Below are positions 7,876-14,822 of a stretch of DNA of 64,000 nt, piece after piece (positions within the stretch are counted from its first letter, which is position 1; every line of letters starts with the position of its first letter). The notes under the pieces were generated by a model that was not told the DNA's origin, searched no databases, and worked only from the letters and a program-made list of their open reading frames with translations. Source of the stretch: Bradyrhizobium canariense (GTDB lineage Bacteria > Pseudomonadota > Alphaproteobacteria > Rhizobiales > Xanthobacteraceae); contig NZ_LT629750.1 of NCBI RefSeq assembly GCF_900105125.1, positions 6,847,001 through 6,911,000 of the forward strand, written 5' to 3'. The translations under genes and the position numbers were made by a program.

Positions 7876-8457
7876 ATGCGGTACGAGAAGGGACACAAGG
7901 ACGCAACGCGCCAGCGCATCATCGATGTTGCATCCCGGCAGTTTCGCGAAAACGGCGTCGCTGCCGTCGGGATAGCCGGCATCATGACGGATGCGGGCCT
8001 GACCAATGGCGCGTTTTATTCGCACTTCAAATCCAAGGAAGATCTGGTCCGGACGGTGCTGTCCAATGCGCTCCGCGGGCGTGAGGAAACACTTCGGACC
8101 GGCTTGAAAACCAATGCCGGGCTGGAAGTGATGATCCGGGACTATCTGTCCCCGGCCCACCGCGATCGCCCCAGCGGTGGTTGTCCGACCGCGGCTCTGG
8201 TTGCGGAGGTCGCGCGCCATCCGAAGGCGACACGCGATGCATTTACCGGCAAGATTTCCGCATTCATTAGCTTGATCGCAACGCAAATTCGAAAGGGCTC
8301 GGCCGCCAGGCGGCGACGCGATGCGGTGGCGATTTACGGCATGATGGTGGGCACGCTTCAATTGGCCCGCGCCGTCAACGACAAGCAGCTATCCGATGAA
8401 ATCCTGGAGAGCGGCATAAGCGCAGCACTGGCGCTTGCCGGCGACAACGCCGCTTGA
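7876..8457 (+). CDS. TetR/AcrR family transcriptional regulator
   Basis: 193 residues. The N-terminal DNA-binding domain is typical: TRQRIIDVASRQFRENGVAAVGIAGIMTDAGLTNGAFYSHFKSKEDLV (about residues 10-60), with GLTNGAFYSHF as the recognition helix. The C-terminal ligand domain is divergent, as usual, and contains GGCPTAALVAEVARHP, which resembles the 'GCL' segment of TetR proteins near drug or aldehyde detoxification genes. ATG 7876 gives the normal family length. Being divergent from the MATE pump with a palindromic intergenic region, it probably represses the pump and itself and is released by a pump substrate. Confidence 0.9.
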   Translation: MRYEKGHKDATRQRIIDVASRQFRENGVAAVGIAGIMTDAGLTNGAFYSHFKSKEDLVRTVLSNALRGREETLRTGLKTNAGLEVMIRDYLSPAHRDRPSGGCPTAALVAEVARHPKATRDAFTGKISAFISLIATQIRKGSAARRRRDAVAIYGMMVGTLQLARAVNDKQLSDEILESGISAALALAGDNAA

Positions 8458-8492
8458 TCGTTCATGCGCGCTTCAAAGCGACGCAAACAACA

Positions 8493-8858
8493 TCAGAAGC
8501 GGAACAGCCAGGGCACCCGATTCCAGTGGACCCGGTTGTGGTAGAAATGCGGCCAGTAGATCGGGAACGGTTCCCAATAGGCCGTCCGGTAAGTGTGCCA
8601 GCGGCGGTGATGATGGGCGTAGCGTCGATGAGGCGGCGGAAGCGGCTCGGCGTCCGCTGACGATGTCGCAGGTTCGGCTTTCTTTGGCAGGATTGACGGA
8701 TGTGGCACGCTCGGCGGTGGTGCTTCGGGTTGCGCCGCTGGCGTGGCAGTTTGCGCGGCCGGCGCTTGCGGTGCGGGTGCATCTTCGGCGAAGCCGGAGC
8801 AAGCCGGGCCGACGACAAGCAAGGCTGCGACGGCGAGATCAGTGAAATGCGATTTCAT
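8493..8858 (-). CDS. Small secreted Pro-rich, His/Tyr/Trp-rich protein
   Basis: 121 residues. An N-terminal signal peptide (MKSHFTDLAVAALLVVGPACSGFAEDA) precedes an Ala/Pro/Gln-rich linker and then an aromatic, basic C-terminus (HHHRRWHTYRTAYWEPFPIYWPHFYHNRVHWNRVPWLFRF in segments). No enzyme motif is visible; similar Pro-linker/His-Tyr-tail proteins of rhizobia are annotated only as hypothetical. I prefer ATG 8858: AGGG lies 9 nt before it, whereas it directly abuts the first in-frame ATG at 8867. A role at the cell envelope is plausible but unproven. Confidence 0.6.
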   Translation of the reverse strand: MKSHFTDLAVAALLVVGPACSGFAEDAPAPQAPAAQTATPAAQPEAPPPSVPHPSILPKKAEPATSSADAEPLPPPHRRYAHHHRRWHTYRTAYWEPFPIYWPHFYHNRVHWNRVPWLFRF

Positions 8859-8899
8859 CTCAATCATCCCTGCATATGGAAAAAATATCGATCAACAAT

Positions 8900-8977
8900 T
8901 CATGCAACGTTATAGGTGCCGGCGTGAGCCGAACTTCCGAGCACGAGAAGCGCTGCGGCGATAACGATCTTTTTCAT
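8900..8977 (-). CDS. 25-residue secreted micro-protein
   Basis: The ORF runs ATG 8975-8977 to TGA 8900-8902. It starts MKKIVIAAALLVLGSSAHA and ends only six residues later (GTYNVA), so it is almost entirely a signal peptide with a clean AHA cleavage site. AGGGGA lies about 6 nt before the ATG, a good ribosome-binding site. It may encode a tiny secreted peptide, a membrane peptide, or the remnant of a longer secreted protein truncated by a stop. It lies just upstream of the Pro-rich secreted protein on the same strand (41 bp apart). Confidence 0.45.
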   Translation of the reverse strand: MKKIVIAAALLVLGSSAHAGTYNVA

Positions 8978-9056
8978 GAAAATCCCCTGGTTTGAAATCT
9001 GGATCAGGCGCCCGGATCGCCGGCTCATCCGCCTGTCAATGGTTTGCTTAAGCTCT

Positions 9057-9093
9057 CGATCCCGCCTGCCGAACACCGGCGGGCAGGGGATCG
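9057..9093 (-). terminator. Hairpin after the OmpA-domain gene
   Basis: CGATCCCGCCTGCCG (9057-9071) pairs with CGGCGGGCAGGGGATCG (9077-9093) with one bulge, giving a GC-rich stem of about 14 bp just past the minus-strand stop at 9104. No U run follows, so it may act as a transcript-end stabiliser or with Rho rather than as an intrinsic terminator. Confidence 0.5.
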
Positions 9094-9103
9094 TTGTGAT
9101 TGT

Positions 9104-9736
9104 TCACTTCGAGGCGGTCTTGGTGTCCATGTTGACGACCTGAACGCGGCGGTTGATCGGGTCCATCGGCGCGTTCGGATCTTTCGGCTTGTCCTTGCCG
9201 TAGCCGACGGTGACGAGATCGGTGCCGGCGATGCCGTATTTCTCCGTCAGGTACCGCTTGATCGTATCGGCGCGGCGCTCGGAGAGGTCCTGGTTGAAGG
9301 CTTCGCCGCCGATCGCGTCGGTATGACCGGCGACGACGAAGGTTGAGCCCTTGAGGTTGGGATCCGTAAGCGCCTTGCCGAGCGCTTGCACGTCCGGCAG
9401 CGAACTCTGACGGATGTCCGCCGAGTTGTAATCAAATTGAATGTCGAGATCGATCTTCGGTTTGGTTGATGCGATCTCGGCGATTTCCTCGCGCTCTCCC
9501 ATCGAGAGCGACCGGGTCTTGCGGTTGCGCAGGGTCTGGATGAAACCGACTTCCTTGGCCTTGATTGCAGGATCCTCCTGCGACAGGCCGCGGGTCAGCG
9601 GCTTGGGCTTGAGCGCATTTACGATCTGGTCCGCCGAGACATTGTTGTCGCCAGCAAATGCGAAGCCGGCTGTCATCGACAGCGCGACACTCAGCGTAAT
9701 CGCCTTCAGTGCGGTAAGTCCATGAAAGCTGGTCAT
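9104..9736 (-). CDS. OmpA family outer-membrane/peptidoglycan-associated protein
   Basis: 210 residues. A signal peptide (MTSFHGLTALKAITLSVALSMTAGFAFAG) is followed by a linker containing NALKPKPLTRGLS and an OmpA C-terminal domain at about residues 95-205. The domain has the expected motifs IQFDYNSADI, FVVAGHTDAIGGEAFNQDLSERRADTIKRYL and GYGKDKPKDPN...NRRVQVV, which bind diaminopimelate in peptidoglycan. There is no N-terminal beta-barrel and no lipobox, so it is a periplasmic peptidoglycan-binding protein. Start ATG 9736 has a CGAGGAT stretch upstream. The Pro/Leu-rich linker type often occurs beside caspase-like proteins, and here one is divergent at 10117. Confidence 0.88.
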   Translation of the reverse strand: MTSFHGLTALKAITLSVALSMTAGFAFAGDNNVSADQIVNALKPKPLTRGLSQEDPAIKAKEVGFIQTLRNRKTRSLSMGEREEIAEIASTKPKIDLDIQFDYNSADIRQSSLPDVQALGKALTDPNLKGSTFVVAGHTDAIGGEAFNQDLSERRADTIKRYLTEKYGIAGTDLVTVGYGKDKPKDPNAPMDPINRRVQVVNMDTKTASK

Positions 9737-9807
9737 TGTCGTATCCTCGCTGTAACGCCTGGTCCTATTTTGATGGTGCAAGCATAGGATAGGTTCAAAT
9801 CGTCGAG

Positions 9808-9823
9808 TGTGATTTAGCTCACG
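9808..9823. promoter_or_regulatory. CRP/Fnr-type site upstream of the OmpA-domain gene
   Basis: TGTGATTTAGCTCACG matches the TGTGA-N6-TCACA consensus of CRP-family regulators at 9 of 10 fixed positions. It lies 72 bp before the minus-strand start at 9736, a distance suited to promoter control. Which CRP/Fnr protein binds is unknown. Confidence 0.5.
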
Positions 9824-10020
9824 CAGGAAGAATCCGCTTGAAAAGCCGGTGTGTCGGCGCGGGATAAGGACTTCAGTCCGGTGGCGGAGCCCGATGATCT
9901 TGTCGGGCAGAAGACCGGGCAGGCCGGGATTCACGTGAGAGTCTCCAGAGTCTCTGGCCGCACGAGGTGCCGGTCACGTCGGTCCGTCCGCACAGCGGTT
10001 CGATTACCCCCTGAATCCTA

Positions 10021-10036
10021 AGTGACGTGGATCACA
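10021..10036. promoter_or_regulatory. CRP/Fnr-type site upstream of the caspase-like gene
   Basis: AGTGACGTGGATCACA matches TGTGA-N6-TCACA at 9 of 10 fixed positions, 81 bp before the start at 10117. Together with the site at 9808 it places both divergent genes under a possible common CRP-type regulator. Apart from these two sites I see no gene in 9737-10116. Confidence 0.5.
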
Positions 10037-10116
10037 TTCCCCCCCGAGCGAACTGCGCCAGATTGCGCGCATCGGATGCGGCCTTCGGGCCAGGGTTTTG
10101 CAAGGGAAGACGGATC

Positions 10117-11520
10117 ATGCGCTTCTTGATCGCTGCACTGTCAATCGCAGGACTTCTGATCAGCGCCACCGTCGCGAAGGCCGACAAGCGGGTCGCCTTC
10201 GTGGTCGGCAACGGCGCTTACAAGAACGTGGCGGCGCTTCCCAATCCGGCGATCGATGCCAAATCGATGGCCACGGTTCTGCGCAATGTCGGCTTCGACG
10301 TCGTCGAAGGCACCGACCTCACCCGCGACAAGATGACGGCGCGGCTGCTCGAATTCGGCCAGAAGGCGCAAGGCGCCGACATCGCGGTGTTCTTCTATGC
10401 CGGTCACGGCATCGCCATCGACGGCGCCAATTACCTGCTGCCTGTTGATGCCGACATCAAATCCGAAATGGACGTCAAGCTGGGCGCCGCGATCAATATC
10501 GACCTCACGCTCGACCAGACCATGAGCGACGCCAAGGTCAAGCTGGTGTTCCTCGATGCCTGCCGCGACAACCCGTTCGCCGCCAAGATCAAGTCGAATG
10601 CCCCGACCCGCAGCCTGTCCGTCCAGTCCGGTCTGGCCGAGATGAAGTCGGGCGAGGGCACCTTGATCGCATTCGCCACCGGCCCCGGGCAGACCGCGCT
10701 CGACGGCCAGGGCGGTACCAACAGCCCGTTCACCCGCGCGCTGATCGCCAACATCACCCAGCCCGGCGTCGAGATCCAGCAGGCGATGACCAAGGTCCGC
10801 GCCCAGGTCAACGACGAGACCAACAAGGGCCAGCTGCCGTGGGGCCATACTAACCTGATCGGTTCGGTGTATCTCAATCCGGCCCCGGTTACGGACGGCG
10901 CAACAACCGAGGCGCCAAACACACCGGCCGCCACCACCACGGCCGCTTCGGAAGTCGAACTCGAGTTCTGGCGTTCGATCAAGAACTCCAACAAGCCGGA
11001 GGAACTCAACGCCTACCTGACCAACTACCCGAACGGAACCTTCAAGCCGCTGGCGCTGGCCCGTATCGCCGAGTTGCAGAACGGCCCGTCGACCACGACC
11101 CGCAACCTGACCACCGGCGTCGATCCCGCGACCTTCACCGAACAAGCCGACCAGACCAGCGAAGATCAGATCGGCCTCAACAGGAGCCAGCGCCGTGACG
11201 TGCAGCGCCGCCTGACCAGCCTTGGCTTCGACGTCAAGGCCAGCGGCAAGTTCGACGCCGCGACCCGCGACATGATCAGCCGCTGGCAGGCGGCGCGCGG
11301 CTATCCGAAGACCGGTTTCCTCAACTCGCTCGAACACAAGGCGCTGTTGACCGAGATCGTCACGACCCGGGTAGCCTCAAGCGATGACGCTTCAGACGAC
11401 GAGCCGGTGCACCATTCCCGTCATTCCGGCGGAGGAGACCGTCATTATTACCGCGGCGGCGGTGGCGGACCCGGCGCCTTGTTCGGCCACATGATGGGCG
11501 GATTGTTCGGACGCCGGTAA
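10117..11520 (+). CDS. Secreted caspase-like (peptidase C14) protein with peptidoglycan-binding-like domain
   Basis: 467 residues. A signal peptide (MRFLIAALSIAGLLISATVAKA) precedes a caspase/metacaspase domain (residues 24-250) that begins KRVAFVVGNGAYKNVAALPNPAIDA. The catalytic dyad is intact: His97 in FFYAGHG and Cys149 in LVFLDACRDNPF. A linker rich in Thr/Pro/Ala follows, then a region resembling a DUF4384/TPR-like link (ELEFWRSIKNSNKPEELNAYLTNYPNGTF) and a peptidoglycan-binding_1-like repeat at about 375-430 (QRRDVQRRLTSLGFDVKASGKFDAATRDMISRWQAARGY). The tail is Gly/His/Arg-rich. ATG 10117 gives the signal peptide; upstream codons do not. It probably acts in the periplasm at the cell wall; substrate unknown. 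Confidence 0.88.
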   Translation: MRFLIAALSIAGLLISATVAKADKRVAFVVGNGAYKNVAALPNPAIDAKSMATVLRNVGFDVVEGTDLTRDKMTARLLEFGQKAQGADIAVFFYAGHGIAIDGANYLLPVDADIKSEMDVKLGAAINIDLTLDQTMSDAKVKLVFLDACRDNPFAAKIKSNAPTRSLSVQSGLAEMKSGEGTLIAFATGPGQTALDGQGGTNSPFTRALIANITQPGVEIQQAMTKVRAQVNDETNKGQLPWGHTNLIGSVYLNPAPVTDGATTEAPNTPAATTTAASEVELEFWRSIKNSNKPEELNAYLTNYPNGTFKPLALARIAELQNGPSTTTRNLTTGVDPATFTEQADQTSEDQIGLNRSQRRDVQRRLTSLGFDVKASGKFDAATRDMISRWQAARGYPKTGFLNSLEHKALLTEIVTTRVASSDDASDDEPVHHSRHSGGGDRHYYRGGGGGPGALFGHMMGGLFGRR

Positions 11521-11546
11521 ACGCTGAAAATTTAACCGTGAAGATC

Positions 11547-11572
11547 AAGAGGCGGCCCTTGGGTCGCCTCTT
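11547..11572 (+). terminator. Terminator of the caspase-like gene
   Basis: AAGAGGCGGCCC (11547-11558) and GGGTCGCCTCTT (11561-11572) form a stem of about 11 bp with one mismatch, 26 bp after the stop. It is followed by a weak T-containing run (CGTTTG). It fits an intrinsic terminator of moderate strength. Confidence 0.65.
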
Positions 11573-11705
11573 CGTTTGAACGACACTGCATGACGTCGCG
11601 TGGTCGCAAAGCAGTCGCGCCAGCGCCGATGTGCGAACAATAAATTGGCCAGATGCGCCCATAGGAGTGCCCCTCAACAAGAAAAGAAAGTGAAGCAAGC
11701 CCATC

Positions 11706-12011
11706 GTGTTTCAGTCATCGAAACGGCATAGTGAGTATCAAGGGTATCGCGGGGCTGCGCAGGATCGTGCGGGAATATCGATGCCGGTTCTGGTCGGCGC
11801 GGCCATGATCGCGACCGCCATCCTGCTATCCACGCTGATCACCATCATCGGCACGCGATTCATCGGAATGGACAGTCCCAGCGAGGAAAGCGTGTGGCTG
11901 ATCGACCGGCTGACCGGCAGCGTTTACAGATGCCAGGCCTCGGAGCATGGCAAGGCCCAATGCGACCCGGAGACGGCGACCGGAAGTATCGGCGCGCCGG
12001 CAAAACACTGA
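11706..12011 (+). CDS. Small single-pass membrane protein, hypothetical
   Basis: 101 residues from GTG 11706, or 76 from the in-frame ATG at MPVLVGAAM. There is a short charged N-terminus, one strong membrane helix (PVLVGAAMIATAILLSTLITIIGT) and a soluble tail, SVWLIDRLTGSVYRCQASEHGKAQCDPETATG, with two Cys. The 'LIDRLTGSVYRC' segment is reminiscent of small alphaproteobacterial proteins that display a short C-terminal sheet outside the membrane; no function is known. No clear Shine-Dalgarno precedes the GTG, so the start is uncertain. Confidence 0.55.
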   Translation: MFQSSKRHSEYQGYRGAAQDRAGISMPVLVGAAMIATAILLSTLITIIGTRFIGMDSPSEESVWLIDRLTGSVYRCQASEHGKAQCDPETATGSIGAPAKH

Positions 12012-12106
12012 GCGCTGGTTGGACAAAGACCCGGCCCTGAATTCGCTGCGTTGCAGCACACAAAAATAATTTCCCCCGGAAACGTTGTCATCAGAAAATG
12101 CGTATT

Positions 12107-12134
12107 ACGAAAGCCGGCAAAACGCCGGCTTCGT
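12107..12134. other. Hairpin before the Met-rich protein gene
   Basis: ACGAAAGCCGGC and GCCGGCTTCGT form a stem of about 11 bp with one bulged A, 17 bp before the next start codon. It may end the preceding transcript or fold in the 5' leader of the Met-rich gene; no U run is present. Confidence 0.45.
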
Positions 12135-12151
12135 TTCAAGGGAGGGTTTTG

Positions 12152-12403
12152 ATGAAGAAGGTCTTGATCATTGCGGCCATGTTTTCGGCTCTTGCCTGCG
12201 CGCCCGCTTCGGCAGCGATGATGGCATGCACCGGCGACAACATGACCAAAACCACGACGATGATGTCGAGCATGGCCGATGGCCCGACCAAAATGGGCAT
12301 GGGCAAGGAAATGGGCATGGCCAATGCCGAGATGAGCAAGGGCAACATGCGCGGCGGCTGCATGCACTACATGAAGGCCCAGAAGATGAGCATGATGAAA
12401 TAG
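12152..12403 (+). CDS. Secreted Met/Lys-rich small protein, possible metal binder
   Basis: 83 residues. The signal peptide MKKVLIIAAMFSALACAPASA is followed by a mature part in which about a quarter of residues are Met (segments MTKTTTMMSSMADGPTKMGM, GKEMGMANAEMSKGNMRGG, KAQKMSMMK), plus two Cys and one His. Clusters of Met with few other reactive residues are typical of periplasmic Cu(I)-binding or Met-oxidation-buffer proteins; neither is proven here. ATG 12152 follows GGGAGG. It is monocistronic, with a strong terminator behind it. Confidence 0.7.
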   Translation: MKKVLIIAAMFSALACAPASAAMMACTGDNMTKTTTMMSSMADGPTKMGMGKEMGMANAEMSKGNMRGGCMHYMKAQKMSMMK

Positions 12404-12419
12404 GTTAGGACATTTATTG

Positions 12420-12451
12420 GCCGCGCTGCTTTCGGGCGGCGCGGCTTTTTT
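12420..12451 (+). terminator. Strong intrinsic terminator of the Met-rich gene
   Basis: GCCGCGC (12420-12426) pairs with GCGCGGC (12439-12445), followed at once by six T. It lies 16 bp after the stop codon. Confidence 0.85.
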
Positions 12452-12460
12452 GCGACTTTA

Positions 12461-12510
12461 GAGCATGATCCGGAAAAGTGGAAACCGGTTTTCCGAAAAG
12501 ATCACGCTCA
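12461..12510. repeat. Imperfect palindrome 'GAGCATGATC...GATCACGCTC'
   Basis: Arms GAGCATGATC and GATCACGCTC enclose a smaller inverted segment CGGAAAAGTGGAAACCGG / TTTTCCG. I recall this as a dispersed intergenic palindrome of Bradyrhizobium and relatives, but this is its only clear copy here. It lies just upstream of the YcaQ-type gene. Confidence 0.6.
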
Positions 12511-12594
12511 AACAAAAAGATAACGCTAGACCTTCCCGCATCAAGCGGTGATGCAGCTGTCAGCCGGCTCGAATCTCGCTACATTGTCGCCGCA

Positions 12595-13773
12595 ATGCCC
12601 GCTGCCGACAAATCCCACCCCCTGACCAGGATCGACGCCAGGCGCATCTGGCTGCGTGCCCAGCGGCTCGACACGTCAGCGCCGTTCGGGGCGGGGGCAC
12701 AGGCGACAGCGGCCGCGGTCGAGCATCTCGGCTATGTGCAGATCGATACCATCAACGTCATCGAGCGCTCCCATCACCACGTGCTGTGGAGCCGCATTCC
12801 CGAATATCGGCGTGCGGATCTGTACCAGGCCCAGAGCGTCGACAAAACTGTGTTCGAATATTGGACCCACGCGCTGGCCTATGTGCCGACAAAGGACTTT
12901 CGCTTCTTCATTCCGGCGATGAAGCTGCACAAGCGCGAAGGCCATAAATGGTTCGGCTCGGTCACAGCAGCCGATACGCGCAAGGTAATGACGCTGATCC
13001 GGCGCGGCGGCGCGCTGACCATCCGCGACATCGACGATGATGTGCTGACCGACAAGGAGCATCTGTGGGCCAGCCGCAAGCCATCGAAGCGGGCGCTGCA
13101 GCTGGCGTTCTACACCGGCGCGCTCACGATCAGCGAGCGCAGCGGCATGCTCAAGACCTATGAGCTGACGGCACGGCATTTCGGCTGGGACAAGCCGCCC
13201 AACGGGCCGCCCAAGCCTGCCTCGGCGCGCGAAATCACCGCCTATCTGCTCGACCGCGCGCTTCGCGCCCAGGGCGTCGTCAGCCTGGATTCGATCTGCC
13301 ATCTCGATGCGCCGAGCAAGGCGTCGATACGGCGCTTGATCGAGGCGAGGGTGCGCGCCCGGGAGCTTGTGCCGGTCACGCTCGAAGGCGCCGGCAAGCA
13401 GGAGCACTGGGCGCGTCCCGAGACGCTGGCGATGACAGGTAATACGGCTTCCGAACTGGTGCACATCCTCTCGCCGTTCGACCCGCTGATCATCCAGCGC
13501 AAGCGCACCGAGCTCTTCTTCGGCTACGGACACCGCTTCGAGGCCTATGTGCCGAAGGAGAAACGGCTGTTCGGCTACTTCGCGCTACCGGTTCTGGTCG
13601 GCGACGACATCGCCGCCGCCATCGATCTCAAGACAGATCGCAAGAACCGAAAATTGCTGATGCAGAAATGGAGCTGGGTCGGCAACGGCGCGCGAAAAGG
13701 CGCCCGCAAGGAACTGAAACGCCGCATCGAGGAAGAGCTGCACCGTTTCGAGCGGTTTCAACTCGCGGAGTGA
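12595..13773 (+). CDS. YcaQ/AlkZ-like DNA glycosylase (winged-helix DNA-binding, HTH_42)
   Basis: 392 residues. The N-terminal TRIDARRIWLRAQRLD and LGYVQIDTINVIERSHHHVLWSRIPEYR match the DUF1006/HTH_42 family. The Q-x-D triad (Gln49-Ile-Asp51) corresponds to the catalytic Q-x-D/Q-x-Q motif of bacterial glycosylases that unhook interstrand DNA crosslinks. Further blocks are VFEYWTHALAYVP, HILSPFDPLIIQRKR and RLFGYFALPVLVGDDIAAAIDLK. Its likely role is repair of crosslinked or alkylated bases. ATG 12595 matches family N-termini; the earlier open codons run through the palindromic repeat. It overlaps the convergent DUF2809 gene by 16 bp. Confidence 0.82.
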   Translation: MPAADKSHPLTRIDARRIWLRAQRLDTSAPFGAGAQATAAAVEHLGYVQIDTINVIERSHHHVLWSRIPEYRRADLYQAQSVDKTVFEYWTHALAYVPTKDFRFFIPAMKLHKREGHKWFGSVTAADTRKVMTLIRRGGALTIRDIDDDVLTDKEHLWASRKPSKRALQLAFYTGALTISERSGMLKTYELTARHFGWDKPPNGPPKPASAREITAYLLDRALRAQGVVSLDSICHLDAPSKASIRRLIEARVRARELVPVTLEGAGKQEHWARPETLAMTGNTASELVHILSPFDPLIIQRKRTELFFGYGHRFEAYVPKEKRLFGYFALPVLVGDDIAAAIDLKTDRKNRKLLMQKWSWVGNGARKGARKELKRRIEEELHRFERFQLAE

Positions 13774-14195
13774 GGGGCACGCTGCGCTGAATCGCGTGCG
13801 ATCAAGGCCGGCACCACGAGACGGTCAAGCAACACGCCCACCGCGATTCCGAAGCCGTAGGCCAGCATGTCCCACGGCGAGAAGATGCGGCCCAGCAGCA
13901 GTGCGCCCGCAAGCGTCAGCCGAAACGCGTCCAGCCAGGGGGCATGAACGAGCCGAAACAATTCCACGCAGATGGCAATCGCGATCGAGACCAGCGCGAC
14001 GCGCCGGCGTGAGAAACCGGCAGCGGCGATCGCGACCAGAAAGAAAACCATCGTTCCCCACAGAGCCGAGCCGCCATATTTCACGACAAGGGCCGGCAGC
14101 CCAAGACCAAGCCCGAATCTGCGCAAGGCCAGGCCGAGGACGATGACCGACAGGCACAGCAAAACGCGGACCATCCTCACCACTGAAGTCTCCAT
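13758..14195 (-). CDS. DUF2809 membrane protein
   Basis: About 145 residues with four to five hydrophobic helices. The family pattern is clear: LRRFGLGLGLPALVVKYGGSALWGTMVFFL, then AIAICVELFRLVHAPWLDAFRLT and FSPWDMLAYGFGIAVGVLLDR. DUF2809 proteins are small inner-membrane proteins, some resembling VanZ-like proteins; function is unknown. The start is uncertain: at ATG 14195 an AGGAGG directly abuts the codon, so a start slightly downstream (GTG about 14183 or ATG 14174) may be used. It is convergent with the glycosylase gene. Confidence 0.75.
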   Translation of the reverse strand: METSVVRMVRVLLCLSVIVLGLALRRFGLGLGLPALVVKYGGSALWGTMVFFLVAIAAAGFSRRRVALVSIAIAICVELFRLVHAPWLDAFRLTLAGALLLGRIFSPWDMLAYGFGIAVGVLLDRLVVPALIARDSAQRAPHSAS

Positions 14196-14309
14196 CCTCC
14201 TCGGCCTTCGGGTGCCGTTTCGAGCGCGTCGAATGGCCAAGCGTTCCCAATTTGGAACCTGGAGCCTCTACGCCGGTTAGATCGGAATAGCCGGCTGGCG
14301 AGAGGTTTC

Positions 14310-14753
14310 ATGGACAACGATAAATCTATTTTAGAGAAGATCACCGACGCGGTGAAGGACATCGCCAACACCGCTGCCAATGCCGCCAGCTGCGCGTTGA
14401 AGACCGAAGAGCCACCCGTCAAGGCCGAGGATAGCGCCGTGACCTACATGCCGCTCGCCGCCGACGGCCTTGTTTCCGATCCGATGATGGTGCCGCCGGT
14501 TGCGGCTGCTCCGGCTCGAAAGAAGAAACGCGCGGCACCGAAGCGGACGGTAACGAAGGCGCGCAAGAACAAAGCGAAAAAGCCGGCCAAAAAATCCGCG
14601 GCCGGGAGGTCAAAGAAAACCGCTGCGAAGCAAGCGAAGAAGGCCGCCAAAAAGTCTGCGAAGACGACGAAAAAGCAAACCGCAAAGAGGCCGGCCGGAA
14701 AATCGGCAAAGAAGACGGTGAAGAAAACGCGTAAAGGAAAACGTGGAAGATGA
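14310..14753 (+). CDS. Histone H1-like Lys/Ala-rich protein
   Basis: 147 residues. Residues 1-35 form an amphipathic helical head (DKSILEKITDAVKDIANTAANAAS). A Pro/Val-rich middle follows, then from about residue 70 to the end an extreme Lys/Ala/Arg/Thr composition with repeats such as KKAAKKSAKTTKK and GKSAKKTVKKTRKGKRG, like the C-terminal tails of eukaryotic H1 and bacterial H1-like proteins. The tail is expected to be disordered, strongly cationic and to bind DNA or RNA. A short non-basic helical head coupled to it is atypical of classic HctB-type proteins. A role in nucleoid compaction is likely but inferred. Confidence 0.7.
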   Translation: MDNDKSILEKITDAVKDIANTAANAASCALKTEEPPVKAEDSAVTYMPLAADGLVSDPMMVPPVAAAPARKKKRAAPKRTVTKARKNKAKKPAKKSAAGRSKKTAAKQAKKAAKKSAKTTKKQTAKRPAGKSAKKTVKKTRKGKRGR

Positions 14754-14790
14754 TTGTCGCCCGTCTTTCCCAAGCAGCAGTCGGTGCAAC

Positions 14791-14822
14791 GTCGCCCATG
14801 CCTTAAAAGCATGGATTGAAAC
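14791..14822 (+). repeat. Solitary 32-nt sequence resembling a type I-C CRISPR repeat
   Basis: The 32 nt begin GTCGC and end TGGATTGAAAC, with a 6-bp stem CCATGC/GCATGG around a 7-nt loop. Type I-C CRISPR repeats are 32 nt long, begin GTCGC, end GTGGATTGAAAC and fold in the same place. No second copy lies within 200 bp on either side and no cas gene is in the window, so this is not an array. It lies in the 219-bp gap between the H1-like and SDR genes. Confidence 0.4.

Noticed and set aside
10141..11337. A 398-codon minus-strand frame opposite the caspase-like gene
   Set aside because: The composition is typical of a shadow (Val/Gly/Leu/Asp-rich with no motif) and it lacks a ribosome-binding site.
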